Shown: piece by piece, positions 6,476 through 14,364 of the stretch
How the letters are laid out: each line of letters starts with the position of its first letter
Numbering within the stretch: position 1 is the first letter of the stretch
Source of the DNA: an uncultured Clostridia bacterium
GTDB taxonomy: Bacteria > Bacillota > Clostridia > TANB77 > CAG-508
Length of the DNA stretch: 15,867 nucleotides
Direction of reading: 5' to 3'
NCBI GenBank assembly: GCA_949077355.1
Contig: CARUQW010000035.1
Coordinates: 1-15,867 of the forward strand
Made by a program: the position numbers and the translations under genes
The notes under the pieces: model-generated
Databases searched by the model: none
The model's input: only the letters and a program-made list of their open reading frames with translations
Told to the model about the DNA's origin: nothing

Positions 6476-6492
6476 TGAAAAAGTGTTATAAT
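6464..6492 (+). promoter_or_regulatory. Near-perfect sigma-A promoter inside the end of ypeB
   Basis: TTGACA (6464-6469) and TATAAT (6487-6492) are both exact consensus boxes with a 17-base spacer and an extended -10 TG (6484-6485). The -35 box lies in the last ypeB codons. An inverted repeat GTTAC-CATAAA-GTAAC (6494-6509) covers the predicted start site near 6499 and could be an operator or a 5' stabilising hairpin. The promoter allows vegetative expression of the downstream gene independently of sporulation. Confidence 0.8.
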
Positions 6493-6551
6493 AGTTACCA
6501 TAAAGTAACAAAGTAAACAGAGTTCTCAAGAAAATTTCGAGGAGGAGAAAA

Positions 6552-6833
6552 ATGTTAGAAGAAATGAAAAAAGCTTTTAAAAAGGACAAGCGGTATTTTT
6601 CAAAAAGAGAGTTGAAAAGACAATTAAATTTGTTGAATTGGATTGTCTGGTTAAACTATTGTCTGGCAGTAGGTGTAACATCGGTTCTTTGCGTCACATT
6701 GGCTATGTACCATAAATTGGATGATACAATCGGCATGATAGTACTTGTTCTATGGAGTCTATTTGTAATAGTGCTTGGAGCACTGTGCGTTGATAGAACG
6801 GAACAAATCAACAAAAGACTTAAAAATTTATAA
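6552..6833 (+). CDS. Small two-helix membrane protein, unknown function
   Basis: I do not recognise this 93-residue protein. A basic, amphipathic N-terminus (MLEEMKKAFKKDKRYFSKRE, continuing LKRQ) is followed by two hydrophobic segments at about residues 29-53 and 58-80, joined by a short polar turn (YHKLDD), and by a charged C-terminal tail (DRTEQINKRLKNL). The prediction is a hairpin in the membrane with both ends in the cytoplasm by the positive-inside rule. GGAGGAG (6541-6547) precedes the ATG. It follows ypeB but has its own consensus promoter (6464-6492) and is closed by the hairpin at 6861-6893. Codon use resembles that of a real gene, and the strong promoter and SD site support expression. 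Confidence 0.8.
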   Translation: MLEEMKKAFKKDKRYFSKRELKRQLNLLNWIVWLNYCLAVGVTSVLCVTLAMYHKLDDTIGMIVLVLWSLFVIVLGALCVDRTEQINKRLKNL

Positions 6834-6860
6834 CACAGCTATTTATTTCTACAAAACATT

Positions 6861-6896
6861 AAAAGAGGGCAGGCGTTGTGACTGTCCTCTTTTAAA
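6861..6896. terminator. Bidirectional terminator between convergent genes
   Basis: AAAAGAGGGCAG (6861-6872) pairs with CTGTCCTCTTTT (6882-6893) over 12 bp with one G-T, around a 9-base loop. T-runs are available on both strands because the stem begins in A and ends in T. It lies between the small membrane-protein gene (plus) and the VanW-like gene (minus). Confidence 0.85.
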
Positions 6897-6903
6897 AATT
6901 ATT

Positions 6904-8442
6904 TTAATGTCTTTTATACGTATCTTTTGATAATAGTTGTTTATCGATAACTTTGCCATCACGTTTTAAAATTTTGTAAGCTTCTGAGTAGATTGCGGTA
7001 GAAGTTCTACCAGTTTCATAAGAAGAAATTTGAACTTCACAATCATTTTCTTGTCGCATACCAAAAATACGGAAATTAGCAACTCCACCAGAAACAGAGC
7101 AAACCAATTTAATTGGGTAATCTCTGTTATTTTTAAATTGAAAATCAATCGCTCCATAAACAACAGTAGCATCTCTACTAGCAGTAACATAGGAAGGAAC
7201 AAATTGATGATTCGTTCGCTGTGTTACTTCTAAATTAGCATAAACAACCGCATTGTATAAAGTGGAAGTAATCTGGCAAATACCACCACCAAGACCATCC
7301 TCTACTCTACCTTGTACGTAAATAGGAGCTTCTTTATAGCCAGCAGCAATGGTTCTAGCACCAACTACTTTATTATAAGAAAAAGTTTCGCCTGGCATTA
7401 AGACAGTTCCATTTATTTTATTAGCAGCAAGAATCAGATTGGTTGTTCTATTGCGATTGCTAGCAGCATAATTGGTAGAAAAAGTAGATAATAAATCTGG
7501 AAAAGCTTCTGTACCAATCATATTAGTAGTAACACGTGGATAAATAACATTTAATGGAATGGTATATTCTTCTTTTGGTTCAGAAGAAATCATAGCTTTT
7601 ACTTCCTCTAAAGAAATTTTAAAGTCGATTCCATTTTCAGAAGGATGTATTTCAAATGGATCTTTGGTATAGTAAGCGTCTACGGGGTCTTTGCGAACTT
7701 CATTATAAATTTGTTCTACATTGATTTCATCAGGTTGTTTTGGTTTTACAGCAATTTCAATGGGAGTATTTAAAGCAGAAAAATTAGAAATAGAATTTTT
7801 AATGGCTTCTAAAGTAGCATTAACATCTACTACATTTCCTTCTTTTCCAGCTGTAATAATTAATTCATTACCCTCTATATAATAACTGCTTTGCACAACT
7901 GCATCTGGCAATTGTGGTGAAATGTCTTCTAAATTTTTAGTTAATAATTGTTTATCAAATGTAACTTTAGGCTCGATGTTTACACTTCCAAACATCATAG
8001 ATAGTACTTGTAAGTTATTTTCGAAAATATTGCCTTCCCTTCCGATTTTAAAAGCGGAATTTGTTGCAGCTTTTGTATCAAAAGCAATATCCATTTGAGC
8101 AAGAGAAATGGTTGTTTCAAAGTCACCATGTTTTAATTTTATTTCTTCTGGTAATTTATCTTTTAAATCATTATCTAATCGGTATTTGGCGTCTGAAGCA
8201 CTTAAGCCTGAAACATCAATTCCTTTGATATGTACACCAGAGATAATATTGGTATTAAAAGTGTTATAAATTGTAAATATGGCAAATATTACTAATAAAA
8301 TACTAATGAAAAGAATGATGATTAATGTAAAAATAGATAAAATACTAGTTGATTTTTTTTCTATTGGACGAAAAGTTGGATTTTGTGTATTTTGAATGTT
8401 TTCATCCACTTCTTTTTCTAAGAGATTATTCTTATTGCTCAT
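6904..8442 (-). CDS. VanW-domain, YoaR-like membrane-anchored envelope protein
   Basis: Cell-envelope protein of unknown exact role. VanW is named from vancomycin-resistance clusters but is not itself a proven resistance determinant. The 512 residues have a cytoplasmic polar N-terminus, one transmembrane helix (about 33-59) and an extracellular YoaR/peptidoglycan-binding-4-type region beginning GVHIKGIDVSGLSASDAKYRL and continuing to about residue 300. A VanW domain follows (about 320-455) with NGTVLMPGETFSYN, the glycine-rich GLGGGICQITSTLYNA (about 383-398) and NHQFVPSYV. The ATG has AAGGAG 7 bases upstream. It is divergent from the SASP gene and convergent with the small membrane-protein gene. 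Related proteins with G5 domains occur in spore formers, but no G5 domain is obvious here. Confidence 0.9.
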   Translation of the reverse strand: MSNKNNLLEKEVDENIQNTQNPTFRPIEKKSTSILSIFTLIIILFISILLVIFAIFTIYNTFNTNIISGVHIKGIDVSGLSASDAKYRLDNDLKDKLPEEIKLKHGDFETTISLAQMDIAFDTKAATNSAFKIGREGNIFENNLQVLSMMFGSVNIEPKVTFDKQLLTKNLEDISPQLPDAVVQSSYYIEGNELIITAGKEGNVVDVNATLEAIKNSISNFSALNTPIEIAVKPKQPDEINVEQIYNEVRKDPVDAYYTKDPFEIHPSENGIDFKISLEEVKAMISSEPKEEYTIPLNVIYPRVTTNMIGTEAFPDLLSTFSTNYAASNRNRTTNLILAANKINGTVLMPGETFSYNKVVGARTIAAGYKEAPIYVQGRVEDGLGGGICQITSTLYNAVVYANLEVTQRTNHQFVPSYVTASRDATVVYGAIDFQFKNNRDYPIKLVCSVSGGVANFRIFGMRQENDCEVQISSYETGRTSTAIYSEAYKILKRDGKVIDKQLLSKDTYKRH

Positions 8443-8474
8443 TTTAATTCTCCTTGTAAATAAGTATCTAATTT

Positions 8475-8483
8475 ATTATATCA
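8475..8483 (-). promoter_or_regulatory. Candidate extended -10 promoter of the VanW-like gene
   Basis: On the minus strand TATGATATAAT contains TATAAT (8480 to 8475) with TG one base upstream. A TTTACA lies upstream (8506 to 8501), but 20 bases away, so the promoter would depend on the extended -10. The start would fall near 8468, giving a leader of about 26 bases. Confidence 0.45.
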
Positions 8484-8555
8484 TATTTTGATAAAAAAAG
8501 TGTAAAAAACGAAAAAAATGTCAAAATAAAATTTAAAAAATTGTTTATACTATAA

Positions 8556-8585
8556 TTATAAAACTTTAATTTAAGTTTTATGATA
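8556..8585 (+). promoter_or_regulatory. Weak candidate sigma-G promoter of the SASP gene
   Basis: TTATA (8556-8560) and TATGATA (8579-8585) with an 18-base spacer resemble sigma-G boxes at four of five positions and at the C-A-T-x-x-T-A positions other than the first. The predicted start is about 17 bases upstream of the ribosome site. The AT-rich context makes the match weak, and the call rests partly on the expected regulation of SASP genes. Confidence 0.3.
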
Positions 8586-8619
8586 AAAATCTTTTATTGA
8601 TTTCATTTAGGAGGATGTT

Positions 8620-8799
8620 ATGTCTAGAAATAGTAAATTAATATCTGAAAATTTAAGAGAAGAAATAGCAAAGGAATTAGGTGTGTATGACCAAGTAAAA
8701 CATGATGGAGGAAGTTGGGCAAATGTTTCATCAAAACAATGTGGTAATATTGTAACAAAGGCGATTGAAATAGCCAACAGAAGTGTAGAAAATAAATAG
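8620..8799 (+). CDS. Alpha/beta-type small acid-soluble spore protein
   Basis: Spore-core DNA-binding protein that coats the chromosome, protects it from UV and heat, and supplies amino acids on outgrowth. The 59 residues open MSRNSKLISENLREEIAKEL. The LREEIAKELGV segment corresponds to the first conserved helix and GPR-protease region. The stretch from SSKQCGNIVTKAIEIANRS corresponds to the second conserved helix, in which a glycine, hydrophobic and lysine pattern contacts the minor groove. The protein is at the short end of the family, and it carries CGN where many members have NGxVGG, as in a Clostridial subgroup. AGGAGG (8609-8614) lies 5 bases before the ATG. It is monocistronic, with a hairpin terminator downstream. 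Confidence 0.88.
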   Translation: MSRNSKLISENLREEIAKELGVYDQVKHDGGSWANVSSKQCGNIVTKAIEIANRSVENK

Positions 8800-8815
8800 T
8801 TTTGTTATTTTTTTG

Positions 8816-8850
8816 AAACCAGGGAATGGAATAAAACATTTCCTGGTTTT
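8816..8850 (+). terminator. Terminator of the SASP gene
   Basis: AAACCAGGGAATG (8816-8828) pairs with CATTTCCTGGTTT (8837-8849) over 13 bp with one G-T, around an 8-base loop. A short T-rich end follows, and TTTTTTT (8808-8814) lies before it, so it may also work on the minus strand. Confidence 0.85.
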
Positions 8851-8867
8851 CAAATTGTATTTATTAG

Positions 8868-8896
8868 TTGCAAAAAAAACAAACTTAGCATATAAT
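8868..8896 (+). promoter_or_regulatory. Sigma-A promoter of murF-ddl
   Basis: TTGCAA (8868-8873) and TATAAT (8891-8896) are separated by 17 bases. The predicted start near 8903 leaves a leader of about 25 bases that holds the ribosome site GAGGTGG (8914-8920). Confidence 0.65.
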
Positions 8897-8927
8897 TTAG
8901 CAAAAGTAAAAATGAGGTGGAATAAAA

Positions 8928-10322
8928 TTGAAAAACTTAACCATAAAACAAATCATAAAAGCAACCAAGGGAAAACTCATACAAGGAAATCCAGAACATA
9001 TCTGTAAAAACTTTTCCAAAGACACAAGAACCATTCAAAAAGGAGATACTTACATAGCCATTAAAGGAGAAAACTTTAATGGTAATCTATTTTGGAAACA
9101 AGCTTTAGAAAAAGGAGCAGATACGGTTATTGTATCTGAGATTTCAGAGGAAGAAAAAGAATTAGAAAAATATGCTGACAAAAATATTATTCAAGTAGAA
9201 GACACATTAGACGCATTATATGAAATAGCCAAACAAAAAAGAAGTTTATATCAAATACCAGTAATAGCAATAACAGGAAGTGTAGGAAAAACAAGTACAA
9301 AAGATATCGTAGCTAATGTTGTATCACAGAAATACAAAACATTAAAAACAATGGGAAATAATAACAATAATATTGGGTTGCCATTTACGATATTAAAATT
9401 ACAAGAGGAAGAAGCAATGGTATTAGAAATGGGAATGAATCATTTTGGGGAAATTAGTTTACTAACTAATATTGCTAAACCTGATATATGTATCATTACC
9501 AATATAGGAACATCTCATATAGGAAATTTAGGTTCCAGAGAAAACATATTAAAAGCGAAATTAGAAATATTAGAAGGGACTGATAATCCAACCATTATTG
9601 TAAATAATGATAATGATTTACTACATAAATGGCAGGAAGAGAACAAAAACGAAAAAAATATTTTTACCTATGGAATGCAAGAGAAAAGTAATCTGAATGC
9701 CAAAGATATAAAATTAAAAGGAGATAGTAGCGAATTTACTTGTACCATTAACAATCAAAATATAAAAATGACCATACCAGTAGGAGGAGAACATTTTATT
9801 TTAAATGCTTTGTGTGCAGTGAGTGTTGGAAAGATATTAGGTATGGAAGCGGATAAAATAGTAGCTGGAATTGAAAATTTCCAATTGACGAAAAAAAGAA
9901 TGGATATAACGGAATTAGAAAATGGTATTAAAATTATTAATGACGCCTATAATGCTAGTTTGGAATCGATGCAAGCAAGCTTAAAATATTTATCAGAGTT
10001 TAAAAGTAACAGAAAAATTGCAGTATTAGGAGATATGTTGGAACTAGGAGAATATACACAAAAGTTGCATGAACAAGTAGGAGACGCAGTAAAGCAAAAC
10101 GGCGTGGATATTTTAATAACAAGTGGAAAAAGTGCAAAATACATAGGAGAAGAAGCAAAAAAATTAGGCATGCCATCTACAAAAGTTTATCATTATGAAA
10201 GAAAAGAAGAAATAATAGAAAAATTGAAAAAAATAATAAAAGCAAAGGATGTTATTTTATTCAAAGCATCAAATGGAATGAAATTTTTTGAACTAGCAGA
10301 AGAAATACAAAAAAGTTTATAA
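8928..10322 (+). CDS. murF: UDP-MurNAc-tripeptide--D-Ala-D-Ala ligase
   Basis: Cytoplasmic Mur ligase that adds the dipeptide D-Ala-D-Ala to UDP-MurNAc-tripeptide with ATP, completing the pentapeptide precursor. The 464 residues match the family. An N-terminal uridine-binding domain contains DTRTIQKGDTYIAIKGENFN (about 32-51). The ATP-binding P-loop TGSVGKTST lies at 116-124, followed by GNNNNNIGLP and EMGMNHFGEI. The C-terminal domain has NDAYNASLESMQASL and LGDMLELGE. The TTG start is supported by GAGGTGG 8 bases upstream. The frame opens at MKNLTIKQI as in other MurF proteins. It has its own promoter and is followed 18 bases later by ddl, which makes the substrate dipeptide, so the pair is a natural functional unit. 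Confidence 0.96.
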   Translation: MKNLTIKQIIKATKGKLIQGNPEHICKNFSKDTRTIQKGDTYIAIKGENFNGNLFWKQALEKGADTVIVSEISEEEKELEKYADKNIIQVEDTLDALYEIAKQKRSLYQIPVIAITGSVGKTSTKDIVANVVSQKYKTLKTMGNNNNNIGLPFTILKLQEEEAMVLEMGMNHFGEISLLTNIAKPDICIITNIGTSHIGNLGSRENILKAKLEILEGTDNPTIIVNNDNDLLHKWQEENKNEKNIFTYGMQEKSNLNAKDIKLKGDSSEFTCTINNQNIKMTIPVGGEHFILNALCAVSVGKILGMEADKIVAGIENFQLTKKRMDITELENGIKIINDAYNASLESMQASLKYLSEFKSNRKIAVLGDMLELGEYTQKLHEQVGDAVKQNGVDILITSGKSAKYIGEEAKKLGMPSTKVYHYERKEEIIEKLKKIIKAKDVILFKASNGMKFFELAEEIQKSL

Positions 10323-10340
10323 GAGAGGTGTTTAAAAAAT

Positions 10341-11348
10341 ATGCAAAAAGAGAAATTAGGAGTTATTTTTGGAGGAATGTCAACAGAAAATGAGGTGTCG
10401 GTAAAATCGGCTAAATCGATTTTAAGACATTTAGATACAGAAAAATACGAGATATTTCCAATTTATATTGAAAAAGATGGAACTTGGTACGAATATGAGA
10501 AAAAACAGGAAATATCTAATATCATAGATTATTTACAAAAGCTAGATATATTATTTCCTGTATTACATGGTTTATATGGGGAAGATGGAACCATTCAAGG
10601 ATTATTTGAATTATTAAAAAAACCTTATGTAGGGTGTGGGGTTTTAGCATCTAGTGTAGGAATGGATAAGGTTTATACAAAAATTATTTTTGAAAAAGCA
10701 GGTTTAAAACAAGCAAAATACCAATATATTAAAAAGAATAAGGAAGGCTATATTTATGTAGACCAATCTTTCCAAGAAGAAATTTTAAAACTAGAAGAAG
10801 TAGTATCAAAAATTGTCAAAAATTTAAAATTCCCGATGTTTGTAAAACCATCTAATTCTGGTTCTAGCGTGGGAGTTAACAAAGTGAATAACGAAGCAGA
10901 GTTGAAAAAATACATAGAGTGTGCGGCCGAATTCGATAGCAAAATCTTAATTGAAGAAGGAATTCAGGGAAGAGAAATAGAATGTGCAGTACTAGGAAAT
11001 GAAGAAGTAATTGCTTCTTGTGTAGGAGAAGTAAAATCAGCAGAAGAATTTTATAGTTACGACGCTAAATACAAAAATCAAGAATCTAGAACAGACATCC
11101 CAGCTAACATTCCAAAAGAAATAGCAGAGGAAATTCGAAAACAAGCAGTAAAAGCATTTAAAGCAATTGATGGAAAAGGATTAGCAAGGGTTGACTTTTT
11201 TGTCGAAAATGAGACCAACCAAATTTATATCAATGAAATTAATACTTTACCAGGCTTTACTAATATTAGTATGTATCCAAAATTATTTGAGGCAAGTGGG
11301 ATTACTTATCAACAATTGTTGAATAAATTGATAGAATTAAGTGATTAA
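10341..11348 (+). CDS. ddl: D-alanine--D-alanine ligase
   Basis: ATP-grasp enzyme that joins two D-alanines to make the substrate of MurF. The 335 residues are about 30 longer than E. coli DdlB. The extra length includes a lysine- and glutamate-rich insertion near residues 130-158. The motifs include GGMSTENEVS near the N-terminus (Glu18 aligns with the N-terminal active-site glutamate), HGLYGEDGTIQG, KPSNSGSSVGV, the omega-loop FYSYDAKY and the metal-binding end INEINTLPGF. The tyrosine in the omega loop is typical of D-Ala-D-Ala rather than D-Ala-D-Lac ligases, so no vancomycin-resistant precursor is suggested. GAGAGGTG lies immediately after the murF stop. The 3' end overlaps a perfect palindrome. 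Confidence 0.95.
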   Translation: MQKEKLGVIFGGMSTENEVSVKSAKSILRHLDTEKYEIFPIYIEKDGTWYEYEKKQEISNIIDYLQKLDILFPVLHGLYGEDGTIQGLFELLKKPYVGCGVLASSVGMDKVYTKIIFEKAGLKQAKYQYIKKNKEGYIYVDQSFQEEILKLEEVVSKIVKNLKFPMFVKPSNSGSSVGVNKVNNEAELKKYIECAAEFDSKILIEEGIQGREIECAVLGNEEVIASCVGEVKSAEEFYSYDAKYKNQESRTDIPANIPKEIAEEIRKQAVKAFKAIDGKGLARVDFFVENETNQIYINEINTLPGFTNISMYPKLFEASGITYQQLLNKLIELSD

Positions 11349-11383
11349 TGGTTAGTTTTGGGACTGTCCCAAAACTAACCATT
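11347..11383. repeat. Perfect 18-bp palindrome overlapping the ddl stop codon
   Basis: The arms AATGGTTAGTTTTGGGAC (11347-11364) and GTCCCAAAACTAACCATT (11366-11383) are perfectly complementary around one base. The GGGAC-GTCCC core recalls the GGAAC-GTTCC core of the palindromes near 2474-2575, so it may be a REP-type element. As a hairpin it could end the murF-ddl transcript, though the following T-run is short (ATTTGAT). Confidence 0.75.
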
Positions 11384-11506
11384 TGATGACTTAAAATTAA
11401 TAAATTTTGAAAAAACAAATTTATAAAAATAGAGATAAAGATGCAGAAAGATGGCCAAAATCAAAGGAATCATACAAATAAATTTATTGTTAGGATGGGA
11501 GAAGAA

Positions 11507-12990
11507 ATGTCTTTAATAAGTGTAAATAATTTAACTTTTGGATATGATGGAAGTTATAACAATATATTTGAAGATGTATCATTTAATATAGATACTGATT
11601 GGAAATTAGGTTTAATAGGTAGAAATGGTAAAGGAAAAACTACATTTTTAAACTTATTACAAGGAAAATATGAATATAAAGGCACAATATCCAAAAATGT
11701 TGAGGTTGATTATTTTCCATTTGAAGTAACAAATAAAAATAGAATTTCAATAGAGATAGTAAATGAAATTGCTCCTAATGTTGCAGATTGGGAAATGATA
11801 AAGGAATTAAACTTGCTTCATACGGATATAGAAATATTATATAGAAACTTTAATTTATTAAGTGGTGGAGAGCAAATAAAGATACTTTTAGTAAGCCTAT
11901 TTTTAAAAGGAAACAATTTTTTACTTATAGATGAGCCTACAAATCATTTAGATATTGAAACAAGAAATAATTTAGTTAATTATTTAGAAAAGAAAAAGGG
12001 ATTCATATTAGTATCTCACGATAGAAATTTTTTAGACAGAGTTGTAAATCATATAATTGCTATAAATAATACTAATATTGAAATTGGACAAGGTAATTTT
12101 TCATCTTGGAAAGAAAATAAGGATAGACAAGATAATTTTGAAATAATGCAAAATGAAAAGTTACAAAAAGAGATAAATAGACTTGAAATTGCCTCCAAAA
12201 ATTCTGCAAAATGGTCAGCTAAAGCAGAAAAGGCAAAAAGTAAAAAATACAATTCAGAAACTACAATAGACAAAGGATATGTAGGACATAAGGCTTCTAA
12301 AATGATGAAAAGTTCGAAAGTTATGGAACAAAGAACAAAAAAAGCAATCGATGAAAAAGCTAATTTATTAAGCAATATAGATAGAAATGAAGATTTAAAA
12401 ATCATTCCTTTAAAAAGTAATAAAAAAGCGTTAGTCTTAGTAAATAAATTGCAGATAAAGTACAATAAACAATTAATATTCAAACCTATCTCCTTTGAAG
12501 TGAACAATGGAGATAGAATTGCGATAATTGGTAAAAATGGAATTGGAAAGTCAAGCATACTAAAACTTATTATAGGAAAGGAAATACAATATATGGGAGA
12601 ATTTAAAAAAGCAAATGATTTGAAAATATCTTATGTATCACAAAGTACAGAAGATTTAAAAGGAAATTTAAAAACTTTTGCACAAGATTATAGAATAGAT
12701 GAAGGCATCTTCAAAGCAATGTTGATAAAGATGGGGTTATCAAAATCAGATTTTGATACTAATATACAAGATATGAGTGAAGGTCAAAAGAAAAAGGTTT
12801 TAATTGCAAAAAGCATATCAGAACAGCTAATATTTATGTATGGGATGAACCTTTGAATTATATTGATATATTAACAAGAATACAAATAGAAGATACTATT
12901 TTAAATTACAAACCTACTCTTATTTTTGTAGAACATGATGAAACATTTACGAAAAAGGTGGCAACAAAAATTATAAATTTAGAAAGATAG
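11507..12990 (+). pseudogene. Lsa-type ABC-F ribosomal protection protein, frameshifted
   Basis: ABC-F proteins bind the ribosomal E site and, in the Lsa group, dislodge lincosamides, streptogramin A and pleuromutilins. The first ATPase domain has Walker A GRNGKGKTT (residues 38-46), LSGGEQ (118-123) and DEPTNHLD (142-149). A charged linker follows, then the second domain with GKNGIGKSS and MSEGQKKK. After Gln440 (codon 12824-12826) the frame is broken and reads YGMNL-stop at 12856. One added base restores AN-IYVWDEPLNYID and FVEHDE through to TAG at 12990, giving about 494 residues, the usual length. The loss removes Walker B and the H-loop of the second domain. ATG 11507 was chosen over 11441 because GGGAG lies 5 bases upstream and the family begins MSLI-like. 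A sequencing error cannot be excluded. Confidence 0.88.
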
Positions 12991-13090
12991 ATGTGCGATA
13001 ACTTACCAGTTTTTTATAGAAAAGAGAAAAGTAGGCAATTCGCTATTTGTGGGGTGTTATTTTTTTATATAAAATGTTATCTTTTTTATG
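12991..13090. other. Intergenic spacer between the ABC-F gene and the XRE regulator
   Basis: AT-rich stretch with GATAAC (12997-13002) and GTTATC (13076-13081) too far apart for a convincing terminator. I see no clear promoter for the following gene. TTGTGG (13047-13052) with TATAAA (13068-13073) is a weak possibility with a 15-base spacer. No coding potential was recognised. Confidence 0.4.
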
Positions 13091-13106
13091 AAAGGAGTAA
13101 AGAATT

Positions 13107-14264
13107 ATGGATGTAAAAAAGATAGGAGAATTTATTGCTTATAATCGTAAAAATAAAAAATTAACACAGGAACAATTGGGAGAAAAGTTAGGAGTTAGTA
13201 ATAAAACAATATCTCGATGGGAAAACGGAAATTATATGCCAGATTTATCATTATTAAAGCCTTTAAGTGAAGAATTAGGGATTACTTTAAATGAATTATT
13301 AAGTGGAGAAAAAATTGAAAGCGAAAAAGTAATAGAACAAGCAGAAACAAGTTTGATAAATACAATAGATTACTCAAAGCAAAGATTAGAAAAAGAACAT
13401 AATAAAATATCAATATGGATAATAATTATAGGAATTATTAGTAGTATTGCAGCATTAACAATTTTTGAAGCAGAAAGTAGTTGGAGTTCTATTTATTCAA
13501 TAATAGGAATGATTATATTTATAATTGGATTATTTAGAATAATAAAAATAAAATCATTATTAAAAAGAATTGGTGTTTCTATTATAATATTCATTGGAAT
13601 ATTTAGTATATTTTATCTATTTGATTATATTGGAGTGGTATCTCGAAAAAGACCACCAATTTATCGTTATATAACAAAAACGGAATTTAGAGAATCTAAA
13701 ATAATAACGTATAATAACTTGTTTTATAATGTATATAGAATAAATGCAGATACATTCAATGAATATTATATTATAGATAACAAAAAAGAATATACCAGTG
13801 ATACAATACCAATTTCTCCATTTAATCGAACAATAAGTGGGATAAATAATATTATAAAATATAAAAACAAGTATGTAGGAGATAACAGTAATTTGGGAAA
13901 TTTACTGCACGATTTACCACTTTCAGAATATGGATTAACATTTAAAATAGATTCTAAAAAATATGGTGTAATAATAAATTATAATACAACGGATTGGTAC
14001 AAAAACGATAACCTATATATTGAAAAAAGTTTGATATATAATTCTGCATCTATCTTTTTACTAATAGATAATGTGGAATATATTAAATATAATTTTAGTG
14101 GAAGTTCATATACAATTACAAGAGAACAATTCGAAAAGGATTATCCAAATTATTCAGAAATCAAAATAAATACGGTAAATAAAGATAAATTTAATCAATA
14201 TGTTGAACAGAAAATGAATGATTATGAGTTTATAGAAAAGCAATTTAATTTATTATTTAATTAA
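13107..14264 (+). CDS. XRE-family membrane-bound regulator with DUF4825-like domain
   Basis: Probable one-component sensor-regulator. Residues about 6-62 are a Cro/CI-type helix-turn-helix (NRKNKKLTQEQLGEKLGVSN, then KTISRWENGNYMPD and LSEELGITLNELL). Three hydrophobic segments follow at about 101-118, 127-146 and 154-174. The C-terminal half (about 180-385) appears to be outside the membrane. It has the pattern NKYVGDNSNLGNLLHDLPL and, later, YNSASIFLLIDNVEYIKYNF and YTITREQFEKDYPNYSE, which I associate with DUF4825-type domains. AAAGGAG (13091-13097) precedes the ATG. The ligand is unknown. The neighbouring Pr6Pr-type gene, which starts 100 bases downstream with its own promoter, is a possible target. 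The gene is AT-rich with many ATA and AGA codons, as is the ABC-F gene before it. Confidence 0.85.
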   Translation: MDVKKIGEFIAYNRKNKKLTQEQLGEKLGVSNKTISRWENGNYMPDLSLLKPLSEELGITLNELLSGEKIESEKVIEQAETSLINTIDYSKQRLEKEHNKISIWIIIIGIISSIAALTIFEAESSWSSIYSIIGMIIFIIGLFRIIKIKSLLKRIGVSIIIFIGIFSIFYLFDYIGVVSRKRPPIYRYITKTEFRESKIITYNNLFYNVYRINADTFNEYYIIDNKKEYTSDTIPISPFNRTISGINNIIKYKNKYVGDNSNLGNLLHDLPLSEYGLTFKIDSKKYGVIINYNTTDWYKNDNLYIEKSLIYNSASIFLLIDNVEYIKYNFSGSSYTITREQFEKDYPNYSEIKINTVNKDKFNQYVEQKMNDYEFIEKQFNLLFN

Positions 14265-14284
14265 ATATAATATGGCTTGTTATT

Positions 14285-14340
14285 AACTGAAGGTGGACTT
14301 TTTAGGTTATGTATGATATAATGATTGAGAAACTGAAGGT
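14285..14340 (+). promoter_or_regulatory. Promoter flanked by a direct repeat
   Basis: TGGACT (14294-14299) and TATAAT (14317-14322) are separated by 17 bases, with an extended -10 TG (14314-14315). The direct repeat AACTGAAGGT occurs at 14285-14294 (upstream edge of the -35 box) and at 14331-14340 (just after the predicted start near 14329), 46 bases apart. The repeats may be operator sites. That is inference. Confidence 0.6.
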
Positions 14341-14364
14341 CGGATAAGCTGAAAGGAGAAAAAC

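Noticed and set aside
10341..11348. Ddl with the VanW-like gene as a vancomycin-resistance cluster
   Set aside because: The ligase has the D-Ala-D-Ala-type omega-loop tyrosine, and there is no VanH, VanX or two-component system nearby. VanW domains are common in Clostridia outside resistance clusters.
11441..11506. Upstream ATG at 11441 as the start of the ABC-F gene or a regulatory leader peptide
   Set aside because: No clear ribosome site precedes 11441, and the 22 extra residues do not match the family. It is in frame with the gene, so it is not a separate leader peptide.
12049..12558. Long open frame (169 codons) on the minus strand
   Set aside because: It lies entirely antisense to the ABC-F gene, encodes a Leu/Phe/Ser-rich sequence of no recognisable family, and has no convincing ribosome site. 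It is a by-product of the AT-rich coding strand.
12997..13081. GATAAC ... GTTATC as a terminator after the ABC-F gene
   Set aside because: The arms are only 6 bp and more than 70 bases apart.
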